NCBI GenBank assembly: GCA_044358015.1
Contig: JBIKOO010000030.1
Location: 1-21,264 of the forward strand
Reading direction: 5' to 3'
Length of the DNA stretch: 21,264 bases
Source of the DNA: Casp-actino8 sp044358015
GTDB lineage: Bacteria > Actinomycetota > Acidimicrobiia > Acidimicrobiales > Ilumatobacteraceae
The notes below the pieces were generated by a model. That model ran no database searches. It saw only the letters and a list, made by a program, of their open reading frames with translations, and was not told the DNA's origin. A program made the translations under genes and the position numbers. Each line of letters begins with the position of its first letter. The first letter of the stretch is position 1. Below are positions 21,097 through 21,264 of this stretch, in pieces.

Positions 21097-21264
21097 TTAT
21101 ATGGATGAACGTTTGAGGTCGGTGACGACGCCACCGGCGACGCGCACGATGTCCGCCGGAGCCGCACCGAAGTTGTCCTTCCATATTCCTGCTGCAGCCC
21201 ACACTTCGTCATACTGCAACAAGTCCGGATCAACGAACACGCGCAGTTGTGTGCTGTGACCAAA
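21097..21264 (-). CDS. YbaK/EbsC-like aminoacyl-tRNA deacylase, 3' end only
   Basis: The frame enters from the right edge and encodes the last 55 residues: F-G-H-S-T-Q-L-R-V-F-V-D-P-D-L-L-Q-Y-D-E-V-W-A-A-A-G, then A-P-A-D-I-V-R-V-A-G-G-V-V-T-D-L. This is the C-terminal part of the YbaK/ProRS-insert fold, which removes misacylated amino acids from tRNA (mainly Pro/Cys type). The glycine-rich G-G-x-x-P loop and substrate residues lie outside the window. The stop (21097-21099) is nine bases before the ABM gene start. A damaged second copy of this end lies at 20557-20750. Confidence 0.85.
   Translation of the reverse strand, partial: FGHSTQLRVFVDPDLLQYDEVWAAAGIWKDNFGAAPADIVRVAGGVVTDLKRSSI

Overview
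The window looks like a chromosomal piece of a moderate-GC actinobacterium, most likely an aquatic member of the Acidimicrobiia. This rests on several things: a SufU-type Fe-S scaffold, a heliorhodopsin, UgpB-like sugar uptake genes, lipoproteins with low-complexity Ser/Thr/Ala spacers, and start sites dominated by leaderless promoters. At least a dozen genes carry TANNNT (or CANNNT) 5-8 bases upstream of ATG/GTG with no Shine-Dalgarno, while a few genes (7420, 13291, 17857, 18938) have clear GGAG-like sites. The taxonomic call is inference; no rRNA or tRNA gene was seen.

Layout. 1-1853: end of sufU with a terminator, a methyltransferase-like gene whose 5' end looks damaged, and an MBL-fold hydrolase. 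1953-6189: a tight ABC sugar importer operon (ATPase, two permeases, UgpB-like binding lipoprotein), closed by an 18-bp perfect hairpin that also faces the convergent lipoprotein gene (6256-7293). 7420-10373: DoxX-like membrane protein, ABC-F ATPase and a three-His-box desaturase.

10381-17367 is an accessory stretch marked by five copies of one 52-bp element with perfect 10-bp inverted ends (CGATCTGGTC...GACCAGATCG). All copies lie between genes, and four of five lie 5-14 bp after a stop codon in a fixed orientation. They separate blocks: heliorhodopsin plus hicBA; a winged-helix regulator with sbtA and sbtB; an AlkD-like protein with a DUF4287 protein; and a GH-A hydrolase, SRPBCC and GNAT. 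The regulator-sbtA-sbtB cluster is translationally coupled. A perfect 16-bp inverted repeat covers its predicted -10 and start codon, which suggests an autoregulated bicarbonate uptake system in an organism that also carries a heliorhodopsin.

17382-21264 contains an NTF2-like protein, an ACT protein and a small membrane protein. It then becomes patchy: a truncated VOC gene, a GC-richer GT-C glycosyltransferase, VanZ remains, a broken YbaK/EbsC 3' fragment, an ABM monooxygenase gene and the 3' end of an apparently intact YbaK/EbsC gene. Several genes here and in the repeat zone carry point lesions: an amber codon in hicA, an 8-G run in the GNAT gene, and frameshifts in the YbaK and VanZ copies.
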